Assembly: GCF_014636865.1 (NCBI RefSeq)
Contig: NZ_BMER01000006.1
Location: 310,001-374,000 of the forward strand
Direction of reading: 5' to 3'
Source of the DNA: Parapedobacter pyrenivorans
Lineage (GTDB): Bacteria; Bacteroidota; Bacteroidia; Sphingobacteriales; Sphingobacteriaceae
Length of the DNA: 64,000 bases
Shown here: piece after piece, positions 36,387-47,000 of the stretch
Layout: each line of letters begins with the position of its first letter
Numbering within the stretch: position 1 is the stretch's first letter
The notes under the pieces: model-generated
What the model was told of the DNA's origin: nothing
Database searches by the model: none
What the model saw: only the letters and a program-made list of their open reading frames with translations
Translations under genes and position numbers: made by a program

Positions 36387-37296
36387 TCCCGCCGGCGTAA
36401 ATCGTCACCACGGTATCGATTGATTCCCCCGGCTCCAACACCGAACATTGCCCCCGGTCAGCCGCTTCGTTCACCTGCACAGGCATCGCAGATGCCGGTT
36501 CCAGTATCGCGGTATAATGATCCCGAAATTGACCGTAAGAAGCAAAGTACCACTGATAGGGGAAAACCCGCTGGTCATAAAGGTAAGAAAAGCGGCATTT
36601 CCCATTTTCCGACAGTAACGCCATCTCCCCAGCTGGCGAATCATATAGGTAGAAAAAATCCATGGTGCCATTTTTCTCCGGCACCACCGATGCGTCTACT
36701 CCCGCAATGACCGGCCATTTGAACTCGCCGGGATCGCCGAAGCGTGACGCCGCCAGGTTCACCACCTTCGCTTGGCGTGCCGGAGTAACGAGCCGATCGC
36801 CCGGGGCAATCCGTAGCGCGGCATGTAGCTTCCACAAGAACCGGCGGCGTTCGCCCGACTCGTTGATGATGTGGTACGTCAACTTAATTTTCGCGGTCCC
36901 TGTCTCCAAACACACCGTTTTTCGATAATGCAATCCACTTAGTGGCAGCACCCCATACACCGAGACCGCATTTTCAGATACCGCGTGCTCCAGACGGCAC
37001 GTCCAGAGTTCGCCGTGATCGGGATAGGCCGTGCCATCGATTTCCTCTGGGAGATCGTTAGGGAGTAACTCATCGATGCCCCCCAAAAAGTGGCTATCGT
37101 AATCATCCCCCGGGCGGTTTTCCTGCAGGTCGAGCTTTTCGTTATGCCACAAAAACTCCTTTTTATATTCCTTATTGAATACGCTGCTGATTTTTCCGCC
37201 CAATGCCGGGATGACATCCACGCGCAAGTGGTCGTTCTCCATGCAGATGATATCCAATCCTTGCTCCATACGCGGGGTGATCAGCGTCTTACGCAT
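36379..37296 (-). CDS. Aldose 1-epimerase-like (galactose mutarotase fold) protein
   Basis: 305 aa of the galactose-mutarotase-like fold: N-terminal NDHLRVDVIPALGGKISSV, then GGIDELLPN and a run of beta strands ending VLEPGESIDTVVTIYAG, the usual family end. It lacks a signal peptide, so a cytoplasmic job such as anomer interconversion before the dehydrogenase is plausible. It overlaps the genes on both sides by 8 bp, which shows tight operon packing. Catalytic His and Glu could not be assigned with confidence. Confidence 0.7.
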   Translation of the reverse strand: MRKTLITPRMEQGLDIICMENDHLRVDVIPALGGKISSVFNKEYKKEFLWHNEKLDLQENRPGDDYDSHFLGGIDELLPNDLPEEIDGTAYPDHGELWTCRLEHAVSENAVSVYGVLPLSGLHYRKTVCLETGTAKIKLTYHIINESGERRRFLWKLHAALRIAPGDRLVTPARQAKVVNLAASRFGDPGEFKWPVIAGVDASVVPEKNGTMDFFYLYDSPAGEMALLSENGKCRFSYLYDQRVFPYQWYFASYGQFRDHYTAILEPASAMPVQVNEAADRGQCSVLEPGESIDTVVTIYAGGNG

Positions 37297-38056
37297 GGTA
37301 TTCGTGGATTAATGTCCCTAATTCCGTAGCCAGCAAATTATCCTGCGGATAGCTGAACCCCAAGTGCTGCCGGTAGCCCTCCGCATACCGTTGGCCGATC
37401 AGCTTGCCGTTACGTTCCGAAAACGACTTCATCAACAAAACGAACTCATCCACTTTCGATATCGAGCGCAGCCAATCCCGTTGGCTATGATGGCAGCAAA
37501 GCATCGTCTCCTTCGTTGCCATTACGTCCGTAATGTCTACCATGGTGTCTCCAACGATCTCCCGGCCGACCCGATCTTTCCCATGCACCGCATCCGCATA
37601 GTAGAGATGTGGCACCTGTCGAAGAAGCGGCAAACCGGGCGTCACGATATTGGGAATGGTCGCCGCCATGCATGCCGTCTGTATAAGGTGGCTGGTGATT
37701 TCGTGATCTAGCATATAGTCGTCTGGACTAGCTGTAATTACCAGCGTTGGCTGTACCTCCCGGAACAACGCAATGACCTTCAGCAAAGTCGGTTTGTCGT
37801 ATAAAATAAAGATATCCTCCGATTCCAGGCAATGGTAATTCCCGCCAATGACCGCAGCAGCCGCGGCCGCTTCCTTGCGCCGGACCGCACTGATCGCTTC
37901 GGCATCGAGTTGGGTAGAACCCGCTTGCCCCGGCGTCATCGTAGCTATCGTTACCTGCCAACCTCTCGCGGCCAACAGTGCCAACAATCCCCCACTCAAA
38001 ATCTCCGCATCGTCGGGATGCGCCATCAGGCAGAGTACTGTATTTTTATTCGTCAT
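37289..38056 (-). CDS. PIG-L family deacetylase
   Basis: 255-aa zinc-dependent N-deacetylase of the GlcNAc-PI/MshB/BshB type. The metal motif AHPDDAE is at residues 12-18 (H13, D15, D16) and the third ligand is probably in the YMLDHEITSH segment. No signal peptide, so it acts in the cytoplasm after uptake. In a saccharide locus it may remove acetyl groups from an amino or acetylated sugar. BshB-type bacillithiol synthesis is an alternative, but no bshA/C stands nearby. Confidence 0.85.
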   Translation of the reverse strand: MTNKNTVLCLMAHPDDAEILSGGLLALLAARGWQVTIATMTPGQAGSTQLDAEAISAVRRKEAAAAAAVIGGNYHCLESEDIFILYDKPTLLKVIALFREVQPTLVITASPDDYMLDHEITSHLIQTACMAATIPNIVTPGLPLLRQVPHLYYADAVHGKDRVGREIVGDTMVDITDVMATKETMLCCHHSQRDWLRSISKVDEFVLLMKSFSERNGKLIGQRYAEGYRQHLGFSYPQDNLLATELGTLIHEYHA

Positions 38057-38071
38057 CTTTTAATCAACTAA

Positions 38072-39694
38072 TTACCACCAAAGGATGTAAAGCACCAGAT
38101 AAATAAGGGCTAAAATGCCCCACCAGAGCCATACCGATTGCCACCACAGCCGGCGCGGCTCATTTTCGGGAAGCCGCAACAGCTTGGGCGTCCATGTGAG
38201 GTTACTGATTTCGGCAACGGCACGCGGCCGAGTATACCAGCTTACACCCACCATAATGGCCACACAGAAAATCTGGGTAATCCCACCGATTACATAAAAA
38301 TTATCCAAGCCATAAGTGGCTATGGCCGTTTCAGGAAACAACGCGGGGATCAGCACCAACTGGATCAGCGCACCGAGGGGTATCCCTACGGTCAAAACCG
38401 TAAGGGATGCCGCCGGTGTAGCCCGTTTCCAAAACATGCCGGCCAAAAAACAGGTAGCCACAGGCACCGCCAAATACGTAGATAGCGACTGGAAATAAAT
38501 GAAAATCCCGCCCATGTTGCTAATCACCGGCGCATAGAGCACGCTGAATGCCATCAGCCCGAAGGTACACCACATCCCTACGCGCACCAACTGCTTATCG
38601 CTGGCTTGCCGGTTGATCCATTTCTTGTACACATCGTACGTAAACAAGGTGGAAATCGAATTCAGGAAAGCCGAAATGGTCGACATGATCGCTGCCAATA
38701 TACCCACCAATATGAGCCCTTGCATCCCCTTGGGAATAAGGTTGGCAATCAACATCGGGTATACGTTATCCACTTGATCCGGCGTAACCGCAAATTCCGG
38801 ATATCCCGTATTCGCAAGCGCTCTGGCGATCATCCCCGGAAATATTTCCAGGAACGGCCGTAACAGCACAAATGCCAATGCAAATACGACGGCCATGCGC
38901 ACATCCCATTCCGTTTTCGCCCCGAAGCCACGCTGCACCAGCGTTTGGTTAATGCAGGAGTAGAACAATTGGAGGTTAAATAGCGAAAACAGCACGGCGT
39001 GCCAAGGCATAATCGGTGTATCCATGGGCTGCATCAGGTGAAAACCACCCGCTGCATGGTCCACGATGTCTTGCCATCCATTTTCCAGCTTCACATACCC
39101 CAAGTAAAACAGGATGCCACCGGCCACGAACATCAACGCGAATTGAAATACGGAAGCGTTGATCATCGAAGACATGCCGCCGAATATGGTAAAGACACCC
39201 GACACCAGACCCAACACCAATATGCCCTGCCAGAGCGGTATATCATAGATTACCTCAAACAGTTTCGCGCCGCCATACAATACGACCGCCAAACTCAGAA
39301 ACACGTAGCTGAGCAGCAATAGTACCCCAAACACGTTCTGGCTGCGCTTATCGAACCGTTCACCGAGGTATTGCGGCATGGTCACGATGTTATTGCGGCG
39401 GTAAAGCGGAAAAAACACGAAAATCAACGCCGTATAGACAAAAATCGCAATCAAATACGAGTTCACCAGCGGCAAGCCCACGAGGTAGCCCATGCCGTTC
39501 ATTCCGATGAGCTGCTCCGAGTTGAGCCCCGTGGCCACGTAGGCCGCACCTATCGCCCACCACGGCAGCAACCCCTTCGAGGTAAAATATTGCGCTGCAT
39601 CGTCTTTCTTGCCGCGGCTAGACCAAACACCGATGACGATGATGATGGTAAAGTAACCGACAATGGTGAGGATGTCTAAGGTGCTTGCGGACAT
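38072..39694 (-). CDS. Sodium:solute symporter (SSS/SLC5 family)
   Basis: 540-aa inner-membrane transporter with about 14 helices, of the SGLT-like group. Recognisable parts are FTSKGLLPWWAIGAAYVATGLNSEQ near the N-terminus, GGMSSMINASVFQFALMFVAGG, and the TM8 sodium-site region AIMSTISAFLNSISTLFTYDVYKK. It should take the released sugar into the cell. It stands between the glycosidase (3-bp gap) and the deacetylase (15-bp gap). Confidence 0.92.
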   Translation of the reverse strand: MSASTLDILTIVGYFTIIIVIGVWSSRGKKDDAAQYFTSKGLLPWWAIGAAYVATGLNSEQLIGMNGMGYLVGLPLVNSYLIAIFVYTALIFVFFPLYRRNNIVTMPQYLGERFDKRSQNVFGVLLLLSYVFLSLAVVLYGGAKLFEVIYDIPLWQGILVLGLVSGVFTIFGGMSSMINASVFQFALMFVAGGILFYLGYVKLENGWQDIVDHAAGGFHLMQPMDTPIMPWHAVLFSLFNLQLFYSCINQTLVQRGFGAKTEWDVRMAVVFALAFVLLRPFLEIFPGMIARALANTGYPEFAVTPDQVDNVYPMLIANLIPKGMQGLILVGILAAIMSTISAFLNSISTLFTYDVYKKWINRQASDKQLVRVGMWCTFGLMAFSVLYAPVISNMGGIFIYFQSLSTYLAVPVATCFLAGMFWKRATPAASLTVLTVGIPLGALIQLVLIPALFPETAIATYGLDNFYVIGGITQIFCVAIMVGVSWYTRPRAVAEISNLTWTPKLLRLPENEPRRLWWQSVWLWWGILALIYLVLYILWW

Positions 39695-39697
39695 ATA

Positions 39698-42400
39698 TTA
39701 AAACGTTAACCTGACCGTTGCTTTACCTGTAAAATCACTCACAATGACGCTTTCTGTTTTTTCGTCGTACGTACCCCCCGTTACCTGTACCGGCGTTTTA
39801 TGTGCCGGATGCGGCAGCCTAACGCGTACGGTCTCGGGTTTCCGATCTCCCGTGCTTTCAACGGTCGCCTCGATGTACCCTTCTTCTACGTGTGATTTCG
39901 CTTCGACACGCAGCGGTCCGAAGTAGCTCCATACGCCATCCATTAAAAGCTCTTCGCCATCGGCCATCCAAGCCCGGGGTATGGTCTTAAATATGTCCAA
40001 CGCATTCCCGTCTTCCATATAGAGCATCCATCGGGTTTCCATCAGGAACCAACCCTCTTCATGGGTTTTATGAGGGGATAATTTGTATAGATGCTCCCAA
40101 AAGGTGTAGGTCTCCCGGTCGGCCAATGCCGCGAAGGTACTGTAATACGTTTCTAAGAACGGTTTGGTCATGCCCAGCTTCGCCTGCACCCAGTTGTGGC
40201 GGCTGTAGTAAGGCTGACTAAATGCGGCATTACCTTGGTAAAACAGTTCGCTATTGTAATCCAGCAGCATCTTGGCCGCTGGCTCATCCGCATCCAGCAC
40301 TTCGCAAAACACCAGGTAGAGAGGGCCAAGCATCGCATCCGACACAGAAACTGTACCGTGGGACCAAAACGCTTCCGGTTTCATATAGAGTGCACGAAGT
40401 CCGACGGCCTCCGTCCATGGTGGTGCCGTGGGGCACCATGTGCCATCGCCCAGCGGCACGACGGGCGATAGCGCCATCACATTAAAGAAAGACTCGCGGA
40501 TATCCGCCTTCCATGCTGCCGCTTCCTTGCCGATCCGATCAGCATCCGCGTGACCGATGGCCGCTAGCACCTCCGCGACGCGGCTCATACCGATATATGC
40601 ATATCCGTTAAGCATAAATTGGTGGAAATGATCTTCCGGATCGGCGACCTTCCCCGAGATCATCCCATAGCCCCGACCGGCCAGCTCGTCCTTCTTATTC
40701 TGGTTGCGCCACTCGATAAGGTAGTCCGCCGATTTCAACAGCTTCGGTGACGCTTGCCGTGCCCATTCCGTATCGTTGGTATACCTGAAATATTCACCCA
40801 TGGTCCACAGTGCAGCGCCTGTCTCAACCATGTAACCACCGAAATTCTGGATGAACCCATCTTCATGCTGCTTATCCAAAAAATAGGTCAGCGAGCGCTT
40901 GGCTACGTCCTGCCAGCCCATCGAGTTGTAAAATTGGATAATCGGCGAACTCTCCGTGCCGATGGGTGAATATACTCCGATGTTCGGTGCCAAGGTCTCG
41001 TTGGGGTCGTTACCGAATGTAATCAGGTCGAGATGCAGTAAACCGGCCTTGATCATTTCTTCGATCCGCTTTTCGGGCAGCTTGATGGTTGCCGCTTGCG
41101 CGAGTTTATCTTGCCAGAACTTTTTAGTTTCGGTATACCGTTGATCAAACGACTGGCCGGCCAGCGCCGTAGCCCGCTCCTTGTCGATGGGGCTATGCGG
41201 GACATAAAATTCAAACACCACCTTTTCGCCCGGTGCTACAAGGACAGCAATCTCCTCATTCTGTAGGGGCTGGCCGTTCAAACGGGAAATGCTGAATACC
41301 CGTCCGGATGCGTAGGTGGAAAAGCCCGTCTCCGCGTCGAACGTGTAGTCTTTCTTATGGTGCCAACCCGTGCCGGGCCGCGGCGCCTTAAACCAGGCGT
41401 ATCGTGGCACGGTGCCGGTATTGACCGCTTCCGACCGGAAATACAACACGGTTTCTTCCGCCGGGTTGAGCACTTCTTCCTGTCTCTCCGCGAGCAATTG
41501 CTTCTGGCCCTCCGTAAACATATGTCCGCCGCTATGGCTATCGGCTACCAAAAAGTCGGTACCGAATTGCGACCCAAGCGAGAGGGCCGATTTCTCAAAA
41601 CCGACAAATGTAGTCGAATGATATTGAATGTCGTCATCGGTCAATGTACTATGCAATAGGGGCAGCGATCCCTGTTCCAAGCGGCGCGAAATATTGTCTT
41701 GCACACCGACACCACGTCCCACGGTGTACAGGTAATTAACTGCCTGGTCTCCGGTTTCGGGCAACGTTACCGCCGAAACCGACCTTCGTGGCGAAATGAT
41801 ATTGGCCTCCCCTGGCGATAAATCCGACAGTGCTTCCGTGATCTGAAAAATCCGGAAATCACGGCTGGTACCCAACCATGTCGGTACGGACATATCCCGC
41901 GTCCGATTTTCCACGGAAGCGAAAGACGTCTCCTCCGGTGCGTCGGTAAGCTGTTGGATTTTGGTCTTTGATTTTCTAGATAAAACCGCTTGTTCGACGG
42001 CATCGTAAGACCGTGGATCATCGGCTTTCAATACAACCACACCGAACTCGGGTATGTAAATGGGGTACTCCGATGTGACATCGCGCAGGAAGAATGAGAA
42101 CGACCCGGTCAGTGCCCCCAGCGTGACCACCGTTGAATAGCTACCCGTTTTTGTATTGGCGCCGTCTAGCAATAAGCGTACCCGCCCGCGGCCCTCGGAA
42201 GAGAACCGGAAGGTGCTGTCACTTGTCCTTCCCTTTCCGACAGCGATTTCAAGGCCCGCAAGCCGACCATGCGTTACACCGATGCTCCCTGACTCAGGAA
42301 CCTGTTTCCACTCCAGAATAACTTCGTCAACTTTTTGGGCGAAAGCGCCCACACTAACCGCTAAGAAAAAAGTCAGAAAAATAAGCTTCATGTCAATCAT
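39698..42400 (-). CDS. Exported (alpha/alpha)6 six-hairpin glycosidase-like protein
   Basis: 900 aa with a signal peptide (MKLIFLTFFLAVSVGAFAQ). The N-terminal 400 residues look beta-rich; about residues 430-780 show the helical-hairpin pattern of the six-hairpin glycosidases (KRSLTYFLDKQHEDGFIQN, YFRYTNDTEWARQA, WKADIRESFFNV, CPTAPPWTEAVG), and a beta end follows. This resembles rhamnosidase- or glucoamylase-type folds, but I cannot place it in a GH family. Candidate acids are in KQHEDGF and PPWTEAVG. The start may be 42400, overlapping the susD stop, or 42391. Confidence 0.75.
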   Translation of the reverse strand: MIDMKLIFLTFFLAVSVGAFAQKVDEVILEWKQVPESGSIGVTHGRLAGLEIAVGKGRTSDSTFRFSSEGRGRVRLLLDGANTKTGSYSTVVTLGALTGSFSFFLRDVTSEYPIYIPEFGVVVLKADDPRSYDAVEQAVLSRKSKTKIQQLTDAPEETSFASVENRTRDMSVPTWLGTSRDFRIFQITEALSDLSPGEANIISPRRSVSAVTLPETGDQAVNYLYTVGRGVGVQDNISRRLEQGSLPLLHSTLTDDDIQYHSTTFVGFEKSALSLGSQFGTDFLVADSHSGGHMFTEGQKQLLAERQEEVLNPAEETVLYFRSEAVNTGTVPRYAWFKAPRPGTGWHHKKDYTFDAETGFSTYASGRVFSISRLNGQPLQNEEIAVLVAPGEKVVFEFYVPHSPIDKERATALAGQSFDQRYTETKKFWQDKLAQAATIKLPEKRIEEMIKAGLLHLDLITFGNDPNETLAPNIGVYSPIGTESSPIIQFYNSMGWQDVAKRSLTYFLDKQHEDGFIQNFGGYMVETGAALWTMGEYFRYTNDTEWARQASPKLLKSADYLIEWRNQNKKDELAGRGYGMISGKVADPEDHFHQFMLNGYAYIGMSRVAEVLAAIGHADADRIGKEAAAWKADIRESFFNVMALSPVVPLGDGTWCPTAPPWTEAVGLRALYMKPEAFWSHGTVSVSDAMLGPLYLVFCEVLDADEPAAKMLLDYNSELFYQGNAAFSQPYYSRHNWVQAKLGMTKPFLETYYSTFAALADRETYTFWEHLYKLSPHKTHEEGWFLMETRWMLYMEDGNALDIFKTIPRAWMADGEELLMDGVWSYFGPLRVEAKSHVEEGYIEATVESTGDRKPETVRVRLPHPAHKTPVQVTGGTYDEKTESVIVSDFTGKATVRLTF

Positions 42401-44042
42401 AATTTGGATTTTGAGTTAATTTCGAGTTAGCATCCCTAGCCGACTGCGGGATGGGATAGACATAGTTCTTCTCCGGATGGAATACTTTTGCGCCGCCGCC
42501 GGCATTTACGTATTTATAAACCCACTGCCCATTTTCCCTGACGATGGATACCGCATGCATATGGCCGTTCAACAAGTCTTCGGCGGTCTTCCAGCGGATA
42601 ATATCATACCACCGCTTGTCTTCAGAAGCCAGTTCAACCCGGCGCTCGCGGTGGATAACCGCCCGCATTTGCGCTTGAGTTAAACCGCTTTCCACAGCCG
42701 GTAGACCAACCCGCTCGCGGACCTGGTTTATTGCGTCATATACCGACCCATCGGGCCCATTCGCTTCATTTTGTGCTTCGGCATAACCAAGGAGGACGTC
42801 TGCATATCTAAAAATAATATAGTTCGCGCCATTCTCCAGGTTGTTGAGATTCGCATATTTAGGGTCTATGGCTTTCTTCCAATAGTAACCGGTGTTCGTG
42901 GCTTCGTTATTATCACTCAAATCGGTCTGATTTTTACTTCCAACGCCTTGTCTCATAATAATTTCATCGTCCAGCCATTCCGCACCATCATAAATGATAT
43001 CGTCATAAAATCGTTGTTCCCGTCCAACGTACGGTTGCTGCGGGTCAAAGCCAGACAAAGGATCATCGATCGGCAAACCATTCGCCATCACATAGTCATC
43101 GACCAACTCCTGCGTGGGGTTCGACCCTGCAAATGCCCTTGCTGTGCCATTCACAAAGGTTGGTGCATAGTTCGATGCCCGCATATTAGCCATCGACGTA
43201 CCGCCCAAATGCACCCGATCAAATATAACTTCATTATTGCTGTTATTCTCTTCAAAAAATAACGTCCTATAGTCGGAAAACAATCCATAAACCCCCAATT
43301 CCATCACGTCTTTGTACGAATCGGCTGCCTTTTGCCATTTCGCGTTGTCGTTCGCCGTATTGTAGAGCGGGCTGGCTTGAAAGAGTTCACACCATGCTTT
43401 GAGCGTTAAGGCCGCCCCGCGGGTAGCCCTTCCCGTTACGGCGGTTAATGGCAAACCCGGTTCAATAGTAGCACATTCACTCGTGATGAAATCAATTGTT
43501 TCATCAAAAGTGTTCCTGGCCCGAAAGATTTCGTCGCCTTGTTCGTACCGGTCGAGCACATCCGTAATAATGGGTACACCGCCATGGTGCAGGGCCAACA
43601 AGGAATAAAAATACGCACGTAAAAACCGTACTTCTGCCAACCGGAGTCCTTTCCAATCATCGGGCAATGTCGATTCGGTGACTTTTTCAATAAACAGGTT
43701 GCACTTACGGATTTCATTATAATACCCCCATTGGCTTGGGCCATTGCTCGGCGTATAACTCGAATTTCCATACACCGAAGCACTGTATCTCCCCGCAATG
43801 CCGTTGATTGCATTATCTGAAAAATTCTCCAAGGGGTCACCGCTGCCCGCGTAACTTGGCACGGCCGCATAAATATTGTTCAGGAACAGATCTGCGTTTT
43901 CAGTTGTTTCCCATAAGGTATTATCATTTACCTGATCTTTTGGTACGACGTCAAGCGATTCGTCACAGGCGCCGAAAAACGCGATCACCACGAGTAATAT
44001 CCAAATCGACGCAGGGTTGGTTAGACTTATAGATTTCATCAC
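42393..44042 (-). CDS. SusD/RagB-family glycan-binding lipoprotein
   Basis: 549-aa surface lipoprotein, partner of the SusC encoded 12 bp upstream. N-terminal signal with lipobox (IAFFGAC, Cys near 26) followed by ESLDVVPKDQVNDNTLW, the classical SusD N-terminus. It has RLAEVRFLRAYFYSLLALHHGGVP and, near the end, RRVELASEDKRWYDIIRWK, both hallmarks of the family. Length is normal. It defines, with SusC and the glycosidase, a compact saccharide-utilisation locus. Confidence 0.96.
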   Translation of the reverse strand: MMKSISLTNPASIWILLVVIAFFGACDESLDVVPKDQVNDNTLWETTENADLFLNNIYAAVPSYAGSGDPLENFSDNAINGIAGRYSASVYGNSSYTPSNGPSQWGYYNEIRKCNLFIEKVTESTLPDDWKGLRLAEVRFLRAYFYSLLALHHGGVPIITDVLDRYEQGDEIFRARNTFDETIDFITSECATIEPGLPLTAVTGRATRGAALTLKAWCELFQASPLYNTANDNAKWQKAADSYKDVMELGVYGLFSDYRTLFFEENNSNNEVIFDRVHLGGTSMANMRASNYAPTFVNGTARAFAGSNPTQELVDDYVMANGLPIDDPLSGFDPQQPYVGREQRFYDDIIYDGAEWLDDEIIMRQGVGSKNQTDLSDNNEATNTGYYWKKAIDPKYANLNNLENGANYIIFRYADVLLGYAEAQNEANGPDGSVYDAINQVRERVGLPAVESGLTQAQMRAVIHRERRVELASEDKRWYDIIRWKTAEDLLNGHMHAVSIVRENGQWVYKYVNAGGGAKVFHPEKNYVYPIPQSARDANSKLTQNPNYD

Positions 44043-44054
44043 AAAAAAATAAAG

Positions 44055-47000
44055 TTAATACACAATCGTTATTCCTAAAGAAACTACTTTCTGCTGTGGG
44101 TATGACCAAGCACTATTCGCGTTATACGAATTGTTAGGGCCAATTTCCGGGTCATAAAGCAGGTCGGTCCATGTGAGCAGATTTTGACCGGCAGCATAGA
44201 CCCGGGCATGCTGTAGACCGATGCGGGAGGCCAATGACGTTGGCAATGTATAAGACAACGTAATCGTTTTTAAGCGCAGATAAGCTGCATTTCCTACCCA
44301 GAATGAAGACCTTACCGAGTTGTTCGTCGTCGGTGAAGTTGTTAACCGTGGATTTTTGGCATTGGGATTCTCGGGGGTCCAATAATCCAAGTTGTGTTTG
44401 TAGGGCTTCATGCCATTCCAAAAGGGCATTATAGCGGATGCGTCATAGTACCAGTCGGTCTTCGCAGCACCTTGGAACAGTGCGTCGATGGTAAAACCTT
44501 TGAAGCTCACCGAAGGAGAGATGCCGTATAACATCAGCGGTGCTCCATTTGGATGACCTATAGGTACGATGTCGCTTTCATCGATCTTCCCATTTCCGTC
44601 CGTATCGGCGTAGCGAATGTCTCCCGGCTGCACGGCTCCCCACGGTTGCACGGCAATACCGGGGTTCAGATTACCATCCGCATCAAAATCATCCAGTTGG
44701 AAATAGCCCAGTGCCTCATAACCGAACTGTGTCCCTAGTGAACGGCCCGTCACCCGTCTATTTGGATTATTATACGTTACGTCGGTCTCGAACACTTGCA
44801 AAAGCTTATTCTTTGCATAGGTGAAATTTCCTCCAAGCGATACCGTGAGGTCGTCAGAAAAGGAGTGCCGGGTACGAAGTGCGAGCTCGATCCCTCGATT
44901 GCTCATAATGCCGGCATTTTCCTGGCTCAGCCCGATGCCGTATTCGGTGGGTATGATCACATTCGGGTTCAACAACATGTTGGACCGCTTTTCAAAGAAA
45001 TAGTCCGCTTCCAGCTCAACCCTGCCGTTCCATAGCCCCAGCTCCAATCCGACATCTAACTTTTTAGCCCGCTCCCAGGTAATGTTGGGGTTGGCCTCCG
45101 CACGTTCGAAAACGCCTTGCACCGCTGTACCCCCAAAACCGTAGGCCGCGCCAATTACGCCGTATGAACTTAGGTACTGGAAGGGACTGCCGGCTAACGC
45201 GCCCACCTCTCCATACGAGCCCCGTAGCTTCAGGTTGGTTAACCATTCAAACCGGTCTTTAAGGAAATTTTCCTCGGAGATCCTCCAGCCCAGGGAAAAT
45301 GCAGGGAAGAAGCCAAACCGGTTCCCCGGCGCGAAGTAGTAACTGCCGTCGTAACGCCCGCTCGCTTCCACCAGGTACTTATCGGCATACCCGTAAGTCA
45401 ACCGATATACCAATCCAAGCTGTTTCGCCATGCTGGATGTTCCTGCTACATCGTTATCAACGGGGTTTGGACTGCCCATGTCCACCTCGTCTATGGTGAG
45501 GTTGTAATTCCGTGCAAATATGTCCGTTCCGCGGCTATCATTTGACTTTGATTCGAACGCTACCAACGCAGTGAGATCGTTGAGCGAAAATGATTTCGCA
45601 TAATTGAGGCTTGCTTGATAAGTAAACTGCTGGTATTTCCTGAAGCTCTCGACCAGCAACGGCTTCGGGTTACCGAAAATAGCATCGGTAATGACGTACG
45701 GCCGTTGGGTTGTGTCGATGTTGGCGACGTGCATCGGTGTTTTCCATAATTTCGAATCCGCAAAATCAGGGTCGTAGGCAAATGTACCTTTAAACGATAA
45801 CCCATCGATGAACGGGATTTTCTGGTCGATGGTTAGCTGATTGAACTGCGTCGTATTTTTTACCTTTTCATAGCCGGTACCAAAAATTGCCGATGATACA
45901 TAGCTTCCAAACATGCCGTTGCTGTAGAAAAGTGGCCCGTACCCTACCTGTGCGAAACCTGCCAGTTCGAAGATCCGCCCCGTCCGCCCAGATCCACCCA
46001 AATTCTGGTCGGAAGGTGGGTAGCGTCTGTTATTCGCACGGCCAATGATACTGGCTGTCACCGTTGTGAGCGGGCTCGCATCGATTTCCAGGTTTACAGC
46101 CCAATTAAACCGGTTGGTCGTCGTTGTCTCCCACATACCCTCCTGCTCTTGGTACCCAAAGCTCCCGTAATAACGAATGGACTCACTGCCACCCGAAAGC
46201 TCGACATTATGATTGGTCAGCAACGCGTTCTTTGAAACGATGTGGTTCCATACATCGTGGTTTGGATAGGCGTCGGGATCAGACCCGTCTTTAAACTTCT
46301 GCAAGGCGTAGTCTGAATAGGGTTCAGGTAAGCCTGCGTTTTTAGCAGCCGCGTTTTTTAAAGAAGCTTCGTCATACGATGACAAGTATGCTGGCAGGAC
46401 CGTTGGATTCTGGAAGCCTACATAGCCGTTATACGTTAATGTTGGTTTCCCTTGCGTTCCTCTTTTGGTCGTCACCAAAATTACGCCGTTGGCGCCCGCC
46501 ACCCCGAAAGGCGCTACTGCAGCCGCGTCTTTTAGGATGGTAAATGTTTCGATGTTATTCGGATCCAATTGCGTGAAATCCCTGGGAATACCATCAACTA
46601 CCAACAAGGGTTGGCTATTCCCTGTAGACGAAATCCCGCGTATGAAAATATTTGACCCATCCCGTCCGGGTTCACCTGACCCTTGTTTCACAATAACGCC
46701 TGCTACACGGCCACCCAACGTGTTGCTCAGGTTCGCAACGGGCACCGCGTCAATTGCATCGCCCTTTAACGTGGAAACAGCGGCGGTTACCGATGTTTTC
46801 TTTTGTACACCATAACCAACAACAACGACCTCTTCGAGATCTTGCAATATTGGAGTTAGGTTGATATGCAAGGGCTGGCTATTTGTCACTTCCAATTGAG
46901 TTTCGCGGTGTCCTATTGACGAAAAAACCAAGGTTGCGGGTATTACAACACGAATGGAGAATTCACCGGACTGACCTGTCTTTGTGGAAGCGGTACTTCC

